A stretch of DNA of 39,947 nucleotides. Origin: CALXCT01 sp964422185 (GTDB lineage Bacteria > Bacillota > Clostridia > Oscillospirales > Oscillospiraceae). The stretch lies in contig CAYRAG010000013.1 in NCBI GenBank assembly GCA_964422185.1, positions 1-39,947 of the forward strand, in the 5' to 3' direction. The translations under genes and the position numbers were made by a program. The notes under the pieces were generated by a model. It was not told the DNA's origin. It saw only the letters and a list, made by a program, of their open reading frames with translations, and ran no database searches. Of this stretch, positions 33,558 to 39,947 are shown one piece after another; within the stretch, counting starts at the first letter, position 1; the number at the start of each line of letters is the position of its first letter.

Positions 33558-34018
33558 GATCAGGCCCTCCTGTTCTCTGTGTGTGCCGCCAGTATAGCAG
33601 ATTCCGCGGGAAAGGGAAAGGGGAAAAGCAGGCCGGCGGTAACAGTTCAGACGACCCACAGCAGCCGGATCGCAAACCCCCGGCAGGCCTCACCGGTGGG
33701 CTCAGTGAGAGGATCAATTCCTGTTCAGAGGAGGGCTTCAGATCAAAAAGGCGGCACGGCAATGAACCGCACGGGCCCTGATTGCACCTGTGGGGGCATG
33801 CGAACGATCCCGGGTCGGCCCAACCTCTGCGTCCATACCTCACGGGCGCCCTGGGCGGCATCAGACAATTCGCCGGATGCGGCATCAGACGATCTGACGC
33901 AGCCTCCAGGCGCATGAAGAACCTCCCCGGGGCCCGCGGAACAGTTTTTTCGACGCCGTTGAATCATCGCGCCGCCGTGCGTTTCGCGCCATCAGGCAGT
34001 GTGCCCTTTCTGAAGCTG
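33558..34018. other. Gene-free region before the PucR-type gene
   Basis: I see no convincing gene here: the open frames are short, lack ribosome sites and have no recognisable motifs. It contains a direct repeat at 33855-33893, several small palindromes (CACCGGTG) and a run of GGAAAGGGAAAGG near the esterase. Base composition changes from GC-rich to more AT-rich near 34000, which marks the left edge of the following gene block. Confidence 0.6.
33855..33893. repeat. Direct repeat GCGGCATCAGAC(A/G)AT
   Basis: Two 15-base copies (33855-33869 and 33879-33893) start 24 bases apart and differ at one position. The role is unknown; a regulator site is possible. Confidence 0.5.
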
Positions 34019-34047
34019 TTGCGCTATCAGGAAAAGCGGAGCATAAT
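34019..34047 (+). promoter_or_regulatory. Possible promoter of the PucR-type regulator
   Basis: TTGCGC (34019-34024) and CATAAT (34042-34047) are 17 bases apart. The leader to the gene would be about 150 bases. Confidence 0.5.
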
Positions 34048-34055
34048 AACGATTG

Positions 34056-34093
34056 AGAGGAGAATATGCGGCATTCCCGCTGTATTCTCTTCT
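34056..34093 (+). promoter_or_regulatory. Leader hairpin upstream of the PucR-type gene
   Basis: An 11-bp stem with one G-T pair (AGAGGAGAATA with TATTCTCTTCT) continues inward with GCGG/CCGC. It starts right at the predicted RNA start and may stabilise the mRNA or bind a regulator. Confidence 0.5.
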
Positions 34094-34157
34094 CCGGTGA
34101 ACTTTCCGGCGTTTTGCGAATCCCCTGGGACAGGCGCGCTCGACGGGGGAAGTGCCG

Positions 34158-34173
34158 GGGATCATGTGATCCC
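34158..34173. promoter_or_regulatory. Inverted repeat GGGATCA-N2-TGATCCC
   Basis: The perfect 7-base arms lie 30 bases before the start codon of the PucR-type gene. It could be an autoregulatory operator or a small RNA hairpin close to the ribosome site. Confidence 0.4.
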
Positions 34174-34202
34174 GCAAGTTGACGATGGAGAGAGGGTGTC
34201 TT

Positions 34203-35750
34203 ATGAAATATCCCGCCAGTCTTCTGATGTATCCACTCTCACAGCTATATCCGGGTGAATGGATCCATCCTTCTTATGTGATGAAAGTCGAAAGACCTGT
34301 TTTCTATGAGTCAGGCAAAGACTACACAGGACAGTGCCTCATCGTGCAGCCCGATGTGTTCGATGAATGCGTCGGGCATGCGAAAGACTGTATGCTGATA
34401 GTCAATGGCAGAGCCGATCTGTCCGGGACACGGGGTCCTGCGTACTTTATTGAGGAGCCGCGACCGGTCACGCGTCTGTTCAATGATCTCGGATCGATAT
34501 GTTCGAGACTGGATCGGTGGACAGAGGAGATGCAGCAGACCGTATTCTCTTACGGCGTATATGATGATCTATGGCGCTGCTCGGATGAGATTATCACCCG
34601 GGGATATTCGCTGTTCGACACTGATTTCAGATTCATCGCTCTCTCCGAGAAGATAATCTCCGATCACGATCTGCTGACCTATATCGTCGATGTAAACAAG
34701 GACGGCGAACGCATCATCCCCATCAACAATCTGATCGATTATACGAAGAGCAAAGTTTTTGCGGGATATGCGGGATCGTCCGCGGTATTCCGGATCGAGG
34801 AGCCGCAGCCGTCATTCAACCGCAATATCTTTTTTAACGGCCGGCGCGTGGGGCTCATCTCCCTGGCGACATCCGGAGACCCTCTCGAAGACTCGTTCAA
34901 CTGTGCCGCGATCGATCTTCTTTCAGTTTATGTGACACGGCTCTACAGTCTGCACCACGGATTTTATGCGGTGCACAGCGATCACACGAGGAAAGAATCT
35001 TTGCTGCAGGCATATTTGCGCGGGGAAAGGCCGTCCCTGCCAAAGGAATGGCAGGATCTCTCCGGCAGTGATTACGCGCTCTTTCTGATAGAAGAGGACG
35101 ATCCGCCGGCGGATCATGACAGGCATTCAGTTTATCTGTTCAATCATCTTGAATCGCGTCTGCCGGGCACATTCTGCTTTGCCGCTTATGGCCAGATAGC
35201 GGTGCTTTCAGTCTGCTCCGCGACGCCCGGCGATATCCGGGAGATCCTCGGGGGCCTGCTGGAGGAGATGAAAATGAAGGCGGGCATCTCGCGCAGGTTC
35301 GACTCGCTTGATATGCTGCCCGCAGCTTACCGCCAGGCGGGATATGCCCTCAGGTACGCAAACGGGGACGGCGGGCGCAGGGCGGTGGTATTCGACGCGG
35401 TCGCTTTTGACTATCTGCTGGAGTACGGCCTCCAGCAGTCTTCCGTCGTCCCGCTGAGTACAGTGGTCTCTCCGGCTGTACAGATATTGAAGGATTACGA
35501 TAAGACCCACAAAGCGGATCTCACCGCTACGCTTTACGCGTATCTGAAGAACAACTGCAACGCGACGGAAACGGCTCGCGAACTGGGTATCCACAGGAGC
35601 AGCTTTCTCACCCGCCTTGAGAGAATCATAAGGTCGACAGGGATCGATCCGGCTGATCACGATACACGGCTGTATCTGGAACTCTCTTTCGCGATGCTGG
35701 AGATGGCGGACAGATATCAGGAAGGATATCCTGGAAGTATCAGAATATGA
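34203..35750 (+). CDS. PucR/CdaR-type transcriptional regulator with C-terminal HTH_30 domain
   Basis: The 515-residue protein ends with a typical PucR C-terminal helix-turn-helix (about 449-475, NCNATETARELGIHRSSFLTRLERI): in this family short helices recognise DNA and sense small molecules through the upstream domains. The middle part (about 260-430) resembles the GGDEF-like region of such regulators, and the first 250 residues are not recognisable; they may hold the sensor. The ATG at 34203 is used because GGAGAGAGGG lies before it; an upstream TTG at 34179 is also in frame. GC content here is clearly lower than in the preceding 33 kb. The gene converges on the ADC/flavoprotein operon and is its likely regulator. 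Confidence 0.8.
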   Translation: MKYPASLLMYPLSQLYPGEWIHPSYVMKVERPVFYESGKDYTGQCLIVQPDVFDECVGHAKDCMLIVNGRADLSGTRGPAYFIEEPRPVTRLFNDLGSICSRLDRWTEEMQQTVFSYGVYDDLWRCSDEIITRGYSLFDTDFRFIALSEKIISDHDLLTYIVDVNKDGERIIPINNLIDYTKSKVFAGYAGSSAVFRIEEPQPSFNRNIFFNGRRVGLISLATSGDPLEDSFNCAAIDLLSVYVTRLYSLHHGFYAVHSDHTRKESLLQAYLRGERPSLPKEWQDLSGSDYALFLIEEDDPPADHDRHSVYLFNHLESRLPGTFCFAAYGQIAVLSVCSATPGDIREILGGLLEEMKMKAGISRRFDSLDMLPAAYRQAGYALRYANGDGGRRAVVFDAVAFDYLLEYGLQQSSVVPLSTVVSPAVQILKDYDKTHKADLTATLYAYLKNNCNATETARELGIHRSSFLTRLERIIRSTGIDPADHDTRLYLELSFAMLEMADRYQEGYPGSIRI

Positions 35751-35752
35751 AA

Positions 35753-35780
35753 ACGGCCCCGGTCAGATGGCCGGGGCCGT
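35753..35780. terminator. Terminator shared by the regulator gene and the ADC operon
   Basis: A perfect 10-bp stem (ACGGCCCCGG with CCGGGGCCGT) starts 2 bases after the regulator stop. On the minus strand it is followed by TTTTCAT, giving a good terminator for the ADC operon. Confidence 0.85.
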
Positions 35781-35812
35781 CGGGCAGAATGGCTGAAAGA
35801 GATACTGATATC

Positions 35813-36688
35813 TTAATCGAAGCTCATGCGGTATTTCCGGTTGGGTTTGTTGATCAGATCTACATCATAGAGACCCTTGAGCAGGTACGGAATGGCGACA
35901 CTGTCGTCCATATCAAATACTGTCCTGCACTGGCCGTTGCCGATGCGGAACCTGCTCCAGCCTCCTCCCAGGACCTGCTTTACCTCCAGTTCCGACCACG
36001 GCGCATTCTCGCACGGCGCGAGCTCGACTTTCGCGGAGGCGGGCGTCCACTCCATGTAGGTCGTCGTGCCGCCGCTCCTCTGGAGTCTTGTGTTCCTGAA
36101 TTCCATCCCGCCTTCTTCGGTGCACTCAAGATCGGTCTTAATAAAATAGCAGTTCCCGGCAACGGAAGAGCACTCCTCGTTTGCTTTGAACATGCTGGCG
36201 CACGCTTCCGGCACATTGTATTCACCGAATTCCAACTCGATATCCAGAACGCGGATATCATCCTTTTCCATGTACGCGTGCGCGGTGTCTCCGCGGCGGG
36301 TCAGCGATATATCATCAGCCATCTTCTTAGGTGTTCCTGTCGCGTCCCTGCCGACTACAGCGCCCATGTAGGCGCCCGGCCCGTGAAGGAAAAGGCTCGG
36401 CATATATATCCCGGGGATGTCATCATAGATGACAGGGATGGCGATATATGTCTCCTGGTAGACCCTGGCGAAGTTGTTGCCGTCTATATTCACGACATTG
36501 CAGGTGATCGTCGGCGCCAGCAGCTTCAGCGGAGGAGGAAGGATCGCCTCCGCCTTTGCGGGGTCGGTCTCCCAGGCGACAGTGATCCCCTCTTCGCGAT
36601 CCATCCGCAGGCCGCTTTTGAACGCTGAACCGTCTTCAAAGACTTTCAGCATCTCTTCTTCACTCAGTTTGAAACTGTATTCTTTCAT
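35813..36688 (-). CDS. Acetoacetate-decarboxylase-family enzyme
   Basis: The 291-residue protein matches the ADC family (PF06314), enzymes that use a Schiff-base lysine to decarboxylate beta-keto acids or carry out related aldol chemistry. The active-site pair K121-K122 lies in GRDATGTPKKMADDI, equivalent to the PKK of clostridial acetoacetate decarboxylase, and the conserved Glu lies in YQETYIAIPV. The protein is somewhat longer than clostridial ADC (about 244). An AAAGGATAGG site precedes the ATG. It is 24 bases behind the flavoprotein gene, in one operon. The absence of CoA-transferase or other solvent genes argues against acetone production; it may act on another keto acid or enol product of the flavoprotein. 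Confidence 0.88.
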   Translation of the reverse strand: MKEYSFKLSEEEMLKVFEDGSAFKSGLRMDREEGITVAWETDPAKAEAILPPPLKLLAPTITCNVVNIDGNNFARVYQETYIAIPVIYDDIPGIYMPSLFLHGPGAYMGAVVGRDATGTPKKMADDISLTRRGDTAHAYMEKDDIRVLDIELEFGEYNVPEACASMFKANEECSSVAGNCYFIKTDLECTEEGGMEFRNTRLQRSGGTTTYMEWTPASAKVELAPCENAPWSELEVKQVLGGGWSRFRIGNGQCRTVFDMDDSVAIPYLLKGLYDVDLINKPNRKYRMSFD

Positions 36689-36712
36689 GGCTTCCTATCC
36701 TTTCGATAAAAA

Positions 36713-38671
36713 TCATATAGAATATACTGCTTCATAGGCATCGAGCGTGGCGTTGAGGATCTTTGATACCTTTCTGGCGTCACCTATGGTCTTCACTTCG
36801 TAACCGGCTTCCCTGAGCGCTTCGCCGAGTTCCGCGCCGAAACTCTTCCTGCCTACGGCCATGATCGTCGTATCCACAGGGATCGTCACATTCTCGCCGT
36901 CCTGTTCAAAAGTGACTGAATCCCTGCCGATCGCCCTGACCGTGGCGTTCACCCTCTGGTCGACACCCGCTGCCGCGAATTCTCCCAACAGGTCGAATCT
37001 GTGCATCATCTCAAAGTCTTCCGCTATCTCGGGCTTCATCTCTATCATCGTTATCCGGTTGCCGTTTTCAATCAGCATCTCTGTGAGTTCGCACGCGACC
37101 AGACCGCCGCCGACGACAGCGACATGGCTGTCCCTGGGCATCGGAACCGTTCCCCCCATGACATCCGATACCTGAAGAGCGTTTTCGTTGCCCTCGATAG
37201 GAAGCCTGGTCACCGGTTCCCCGCCGGAAGCGAGCAGCACGACATCGGGATTTATCTCCCTGATCAGGTCGACTGTCGCCTCGGTGTTGAGTCTGATATC
37301 CACACCTTTCCTTTCCGCTTCGGCCGAGAACCAGTCTGCCGCCTCGCGGATCCTCCCTTTGTCCGGAGGCAGGCAGGCAAGGTTGAGCTGGCCTCCGAGT
37401 TCGTTCGTCTTCTCAAGGAGTACCACTTCATGTCCTCTGGTTCTTGCCACGATGGCAGCCTCGAGTCCGGCTATCCCGCCGCCGATCACGGCTACTTTTT
37501 TGGAGACTTCAGCGGGCTGCGGGTCGGCGTATTCATTTTCTCTTCCCGTCACGGGATTCAGCACGCAGGACACGAAACCGCCGTCCATCACCTGTCTCAT
37601 GCAGCCTTCGGAACAGCTCAGGCATTTGCGTATCTGATCGGCATGTCCCTCTTCCGCTTTCTTCGGCCAGTATGGATCGCACAACAAAGCGCGGGCAAGG
37701 CAGATAAAATCGACTTTCCCGTCCTCGATGAGCGATTCGCAGAACTCCGGATCGCGCAGTGTGCCGGAAACTCCGACCGGGATGCTGACTGCTTCCTTGA
37801 TTGGCTTCGCATACGGGACACGCGCTCCCTGCGGATATTTCTCGGTCTCGATAAACTGGGAAAACGCCTGGATGGAACCTACTGTCACATCCAGGAAATC
37901 AGCGCCGGCTTCCTCGCAGAGTTTCGCGATGGTCACGCATTCCTCTTCCGTCAGGCCTCTCTCCACGAACTCCTTGCCGGGGATCCTGGCTCCGATGATG
38001 AAATCGTCTCCGCATTCTTTCCTTATTCCCGCAATGATTTCTGTAAGGAGTCTCGCACGGTTCTCAACGCTCCCGCCGTATTTGTCATCACGCGCGTTGA
38101 AATCTCTGGTCAGGAACTCGGAGATCAGATATCCGTGACCTCCGTGGATCGTCACGCCGTCAGCGCCGGTTCTTTTGACATTCACCGCCGCTGTGATGAA
38201 TTTATCGCGGACATATTCGACTTCTTCCGTCGTCATGGCGTGCTGCGGTCCGGCCATGCGCATGCCCTTGACCATGATATGATCACAGTCTATGTTCGAA
38301 GGAGTCCACGGTTCTTTTCCGCCCGTCGCCGCGGCTGTGGACTGTCCGCCTGCATGGTGGATCTGGGCGATCACGAGCGAGCCGTAAGAGTGGCATGCTT
38401 CTGTAAGCTCTGTCAGCGTCTGTATGTTCGTATCGTCGTCTATCCTGACCTGCGGGCTGCCACTGCCAAGAGGATAATCCACATTGAGATATCCTATGGT
38501 AAGTACTCCAACACCGCCTTTTGCCCGCTCCAGGTAGTATGCCTTGAACCTTTCGCCCGCAGATCCGTCCGGGTTCGCCATACCTTCTCCCATGGGAGAC
38601 ATGAAGATACGATTCTTCGCAGTTTTCGATCCTATTTTGATCGGGCTGAATAAAGCTTGGAATTCAGACAT
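36713..38671 (-). CDS. NADH:flavin oxidoreductase / 2,4-dienoyl-CoA-reductase-type iron-sulfur flavoprotein (OYE family)
   Basis: The 652-residue enzyme has the build of 2,4-dienoyl-CoA reductase, enoate reductases and the bile-acid enzymes BaiCD/BaiH. An FMN TIM barrel (1-345) shows IHHAGGQS and GADGVTIHGGHGYLISEFLT. A 4Fe-4S site follows with Cys350, Cys353, Cys357 and Cys369 (CLSCSEGC). Then come an FAD domain starting VAVIGGGIAGLEAA (393-406) and an NAD(P)H domain with HVAVVGGGLVACE. All cofactor motifs look intact. It would reduce an alpha,beta-unsaturated acid, ketone or CoA ester. An AAAGGAG site precedes the ATG at 38671. It is the first gene of the operon with the ADC-family gene and has two palindromic sites around its promoter. 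Confidence 0.93.
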   Translation of the reverse strand: MSEFQALFSPIKIGSKTAKNRIFMSPMGEGMANPDGSAGERFKAYYLERAKGGVGVLTIGYLNVDYPLGSGSPQVRIDDDTNIQTLTELTEACHSYGSLVIAQIHHAGGQSTAAATGGKEPWTPSNIDCDHIMVKGMRMAGPQHAMTTEEVEYVRDKFITAAVNVKRTGADGVTIHGGHGYLISEFLTRDFNARDDKYGGSVENRARLLTEIIAGIRKECGDDFIIGARIPGKEFVERGLTEEECVTIAKLCEEAGADFLDVTVGSIQAFSQFIETEKYPQGARVPYAKPIKEAVSIPVGVSGTLRDPEFCESLIEDGKVDFICLARALLCDPYWPKKAEEGHADQIRKCLSCSEGCMRQVMDGGFVSCVLNPVTGRENEYADPQPAEVSKKVAVIGGGIAGLEAAIVARTRGHEVVLLEKTNELGGQLNLACLPPDKGRIREAADWFSAEAERKGVDIRLNTEATVDLIREINPDVVLLASGGEPVTRLPIEGNENALQVSDVMGGTVPMPRDSHVAVVGGGLVACELTEMLIENGNRITMIEMKPEIAEDFEMMHRFDLLGEFAAAGVDQRVNATVRAIGRDSVTFEQDGENVTIPVDTTIMAVGRKSFGAELGEALREAGYEVKTIGDARKVSKILNATLDAYEAVYSI

Positions 38672-38706
38672 TTTTTACTCCTTTCCGCAAATACCGCTGA
38701 TTCACA

Positions 38707-38723
38707 TTGACCTGACATGTCAA
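38707..38723. promoter_or_regulatory. Palindrome at the start point of the flavoprotein operon
   Basis: TTGACCTGACATGTCAA has TTGAC/GTCAA outer arms and a perfect inner palindrome TGACATGTCA. It abuts the -10 box (38723-38728), so a bound protein would block transcription. Confidence 0.55.
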
Positions 38724-38751
38724 GTATATTGTCGCGCCAGGTACGCGTCAA
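38723..38751 (-). promoter_or_regulatory. Promoter of the flavoprotein-ADC operon
   Basis: On the minus strand TTGACG (-35, 38746-38751) and TATACT (-10, 38723-38728) are exactly 17 bases apart, about 50 bases before the start codon. Confidence 0.75.
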
Positions 38752-38782
38752 TCCGCAGAAATTCCGTGCGGCGGCGGCTTTC

Positions 38783-38801
38783 ATCCTACAAATTGTAGGA
38801 T
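38783..38801. promoter_or_regulatory. Perfect inverted repeat upstream of the flavoprotein promoter
   Basis: ATCCTACAA-A-TTGTAGGAT has perfect 9-base arms and lies about 31 bases upstream of the -35 box, a typical place for an activator of this operon. Confidence 0.6.
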
Positions 38802-38817
38802 AAAGGAGCAAATAAAA

Positions 38818-38844
38818 AACGAGGACAGTCAGTATGTCCTCGTT
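38818..38844 (-). terminator. Terminator of the yjbQ-like gene
   Basis: A perfect 10-bp stem AACGAGGACA with TGTCCTCGTT is followed on the minus strand by a run of T residues. It lies 145 bases past the gene's stop; the stretch between is GC-rich, with another small hairpin (CCGCCGG/CCGGCGG near 38900). Confidence 0.85.
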
Positions 38845-38988
38845 CCAGAGAGATAAAAACCGGATCTGCCGGGGCGCACATGCGCCATGTCTTTTGCCGC
38901 CGCCGGGTTTTCCGGCGGTGCGGTTCGGTCTTCCCGTCTCCGCTGCCCCGGCTTTTGCGGCCGGCTCGCGATTCCCCGCCGCGGCGGT

Positions 38989-39390
38989 TCAGCTTTCCGA
39001 AACACTGATATATACTTTCCTGTTCCTGGGACCGTCGAATTCGCAGAAATAGATCCCCTGCCAGGTGCCCAGCACCGGGCGGCCTCCCGTGATCAGCACG
39101 GTCTGGGAGAAACCGGTCATCGTGGCTTTCAGATGAGCGGCGGAATTCCCCTCATCATGCCTGTATCCGTCATCCCACGGAACGATCTTTTCCAGTTCCG
39201 TTATGATGTCGCGCTTCACATCAGGGTCAGCGTTCTCGTTGATCGTCACACCGGCCGTCGTATGCGGCACATACACGATACACACCCCTTCCGACACACC
39301 GGACTCTCTTATGGCTTCCTTTACCATGCCGGTGATGTCCACCATCTGGGCGCGTGCAGATGTTCTTACCTGCTCCTCTTTCATAAACAT
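38989..39390 (-). CDS. YjbQ/UPF0047-family protein
   Basis: The 133-residue protein carries all UPF0047 signatures: PHTTAGVTINENADPDV (His43), HDEGNSAAHLKA and GTWQGIYFCEFDGPRNRKVY. Such proteins can show weak thiamine-phosphate synthase activity, and some literature suggests a role in damage or detoxification; the true role is not settled. The ATG at 39390 follows AGGAGGT with 7 bases between; an ATG at 39408 would lie before that ribosome site. It has its own terminator and is separate from the flavoprotein operon. Confidence 0.94.
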   Translation of the reverse strand: MFMKEEQVRTSARAQMVDITGMVKEAIRESGVSEGVCIVYVPHTTAGVTINENADPDVKRDIITELEKIVPWDDGYRHDEGNSAAHLKATMTGFSQTVLITGGRPVLGTWQGIYFCEFDGPRNRKVYISVSES

Positions 39391-39418
39391 TTTTCCGACC
39401 TCCTGCATTCACCTGAGA

Positions 39419-39449
39419 GTGACGGGCTCTCCTGAGAGAGGTTCGTCAC
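39419..39449 (-). promoter_or_regulatory. Leader hairpin of the yjbQ-like gene
   Basis: The arms GTGACG and CGTCAC enclose a second stem (CTCTC/GAGAG). It lies about 30 bases before the start codon. No clear promoter could be assigned upstream. Confidence 0.4.
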
Positions 39450-39589
39450 AATGCACAATTAAATGATGAAAGTTTGTTAATATTGCCTGGTGATAAATGA
39501 GACAACATGAAAGCCGGACTCCTGCCGACCATCGATGTAGAAATGTGTGCTCGCCACATATCAAACAGTGACCCGGAGACCGGGCGTTG

Positions 39590-39705
39590 GTCTCAATCCT
39601 TGTTTTGATGGACAGACCTTTTAAAGGCAGGTTAGGTAAGCAGGCAAATTGTAAATGAAGCCATAGCAGAAAACGATTTGTCTCAATCCCTGTTTTATTG
39701 GACAG
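39590..39705. repeat. Pair of CRISPR-like repeats
   Basis: Two 26-base copies (39590-39615 and 39680-39705) share GTCTCAATCC, then TGTTTT and finally TGGACAG, with three differences. On the minus strand they read GTCC-A-T, AAAACA, GGATTGAGAC, a pattern like the repeats of some type III and type I arrays. The 64 bases between them are longer than a usual spacer, no third copy is seen and no cas genes lie in the window. It could be a decayed array or a repeat in an RNA. Confidence 0.4.
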
Positions 39706-39733
39706 CGATCAGGAAAGCCCCCGATACTCTGAG

Positions 39734-39742
39734 ATTATACCA
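39734..39742 (-). promoter_or_regulatory. Extended -10 promoter reading toward the repeat pair
   Basis: On the minus strand TGGTATAAT is a perfect extended -10 box; the -35 region is weak. Transcription would start near 39727 and run into both repeats. Confidence 0.5.
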
Positions 39743-39947
39743 GAAAACGGCCCGGTGTTCCATGAAAAAATGCTGCGACCCGCGGACTGCCTGGATCAGA
39801 CATCACAGTTCAGACGGCCCCCCTGGAAATGAAAAGTGACGAAATTTCAAGCCCCAAATTATCCCCCCGGTGGGATCGAAAAGGAAAAAATCGGCTTCAG
39901 GTTCCGCGATGAAGCGGAAAACCGTGGAATATCCCCGTTTTCAGGCG
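39743..39947. other. Right end of the window without genes
   Basis: I see no open frame with a ribosome site and no RNA gene here; only small palindromes (GAAATTTC) are present. The edge may cut into a neighbouring regulatory region. Confidence 0.5.

Noticed and set aside
35813..36688. Acetone-forming acetoacetate decarboxylase
   Set aside because: No CoA-transferase or alcohol dehydrogenase genes are nearby; the operon partner is a flavin reductase, so the family name should not be read as the reaction.
34203..38801. Reading the lower-GC block as a prophage or integrative element
   Set aside because: There is no integrase, tRNA gene, attachment-site pair or phage gene; composition alone supports at most past transfer of a small cassette.
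39507..39608. A 33-codon open frame through the first CRISPR-like repeat
   Set aside because: There is no ribosome site, no motif, and its end lies inside a repeated sequence.
1..39947. Scarcity of CTAG
   Set aside because: CTAG is rare in very many bacteria, so it does not support a special mechanism, unlike ACGT.
1..39947. tRNA or rRNA genes
   Set aside because: I looked for the TTCGA-type T-loop with flanking stems and for rRNA conserved stretches and found none.

Overview
The window looks like a scaffold from a GC-rich (about 64 percent by eye) Clostridia genome, probably in or near the Oscillospirales. The evidence is the mix of Firmicutes hallmarks: a T-box in front of ileS, CIRCE operators on hsp20, a lysine riboswitch, a MutL with its own endonuclease motif, and the darA-holB-ricT and rpsO-pnp gene orders. 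Two 100-N blocks (15329-15428 and 16996-17095) show that it is scaffolded draft sequence, probably a metagenome bin.

Layout. 112-7689 (+): ymdB, miaB, a DUF1648 membrane protein, mutS and mutL. 7752-11868 (-): a Dam methylase behind ileS, which has a complete T-box leader. 11997-13247 (+): an M16 zinc peptidase. 13344-16346 (-): rlmB followed by a strange P-type-ATPase-like protein that lacks the catalytic motifs. 16479-17170: a broken IS5-like element at a gap. 17314-20072 (-): rpsO-pnp with its own promoter and a long structured pnp leader. 20239-23621 (-): an MBL hydrolase, darA, holB and ricT. 23726-25130 (+): two tandem hsp20 genes, each with its own CIRCE. 25255-27646 (-): ftsH behind a possible attenuator. 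27716-30726 (+): thiI, cinA and a 49-residue acidic protein with its own promoter and terminator. 30780-32646 (+): an NhaC-family carrier under a lysine riboswitch, so probably a lysine transporter. 32718-33557 (-): an esterase.

The last 6 kb differs. A gene-free stretch (33558-34202) leads to a lower-GC block. This block holds a PucR-type regulator (+) that converges on a two-gene operon (-) encoding an Old-Yellow-Enzyme/dienoyl-CoA-reductase-type flavoprotein and an acetoacetate-decarboxylase-family enzyme. Palindromic operators sit at the operon promoter. I read the block as a small catabolic cassette with a local regulator; its substrate is unknown. A YjbQ-family protein and a gene-free end with a pair of CRISPR-like repeats close the window.

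The most striking signal is not a gene. Reading every line, I found no ACGT tetranucleotide in about 39.7 kb, where roughly 130 are expected, although ACG followed by A, C or G is very common. GATC is in excess, next to a Dam gene.
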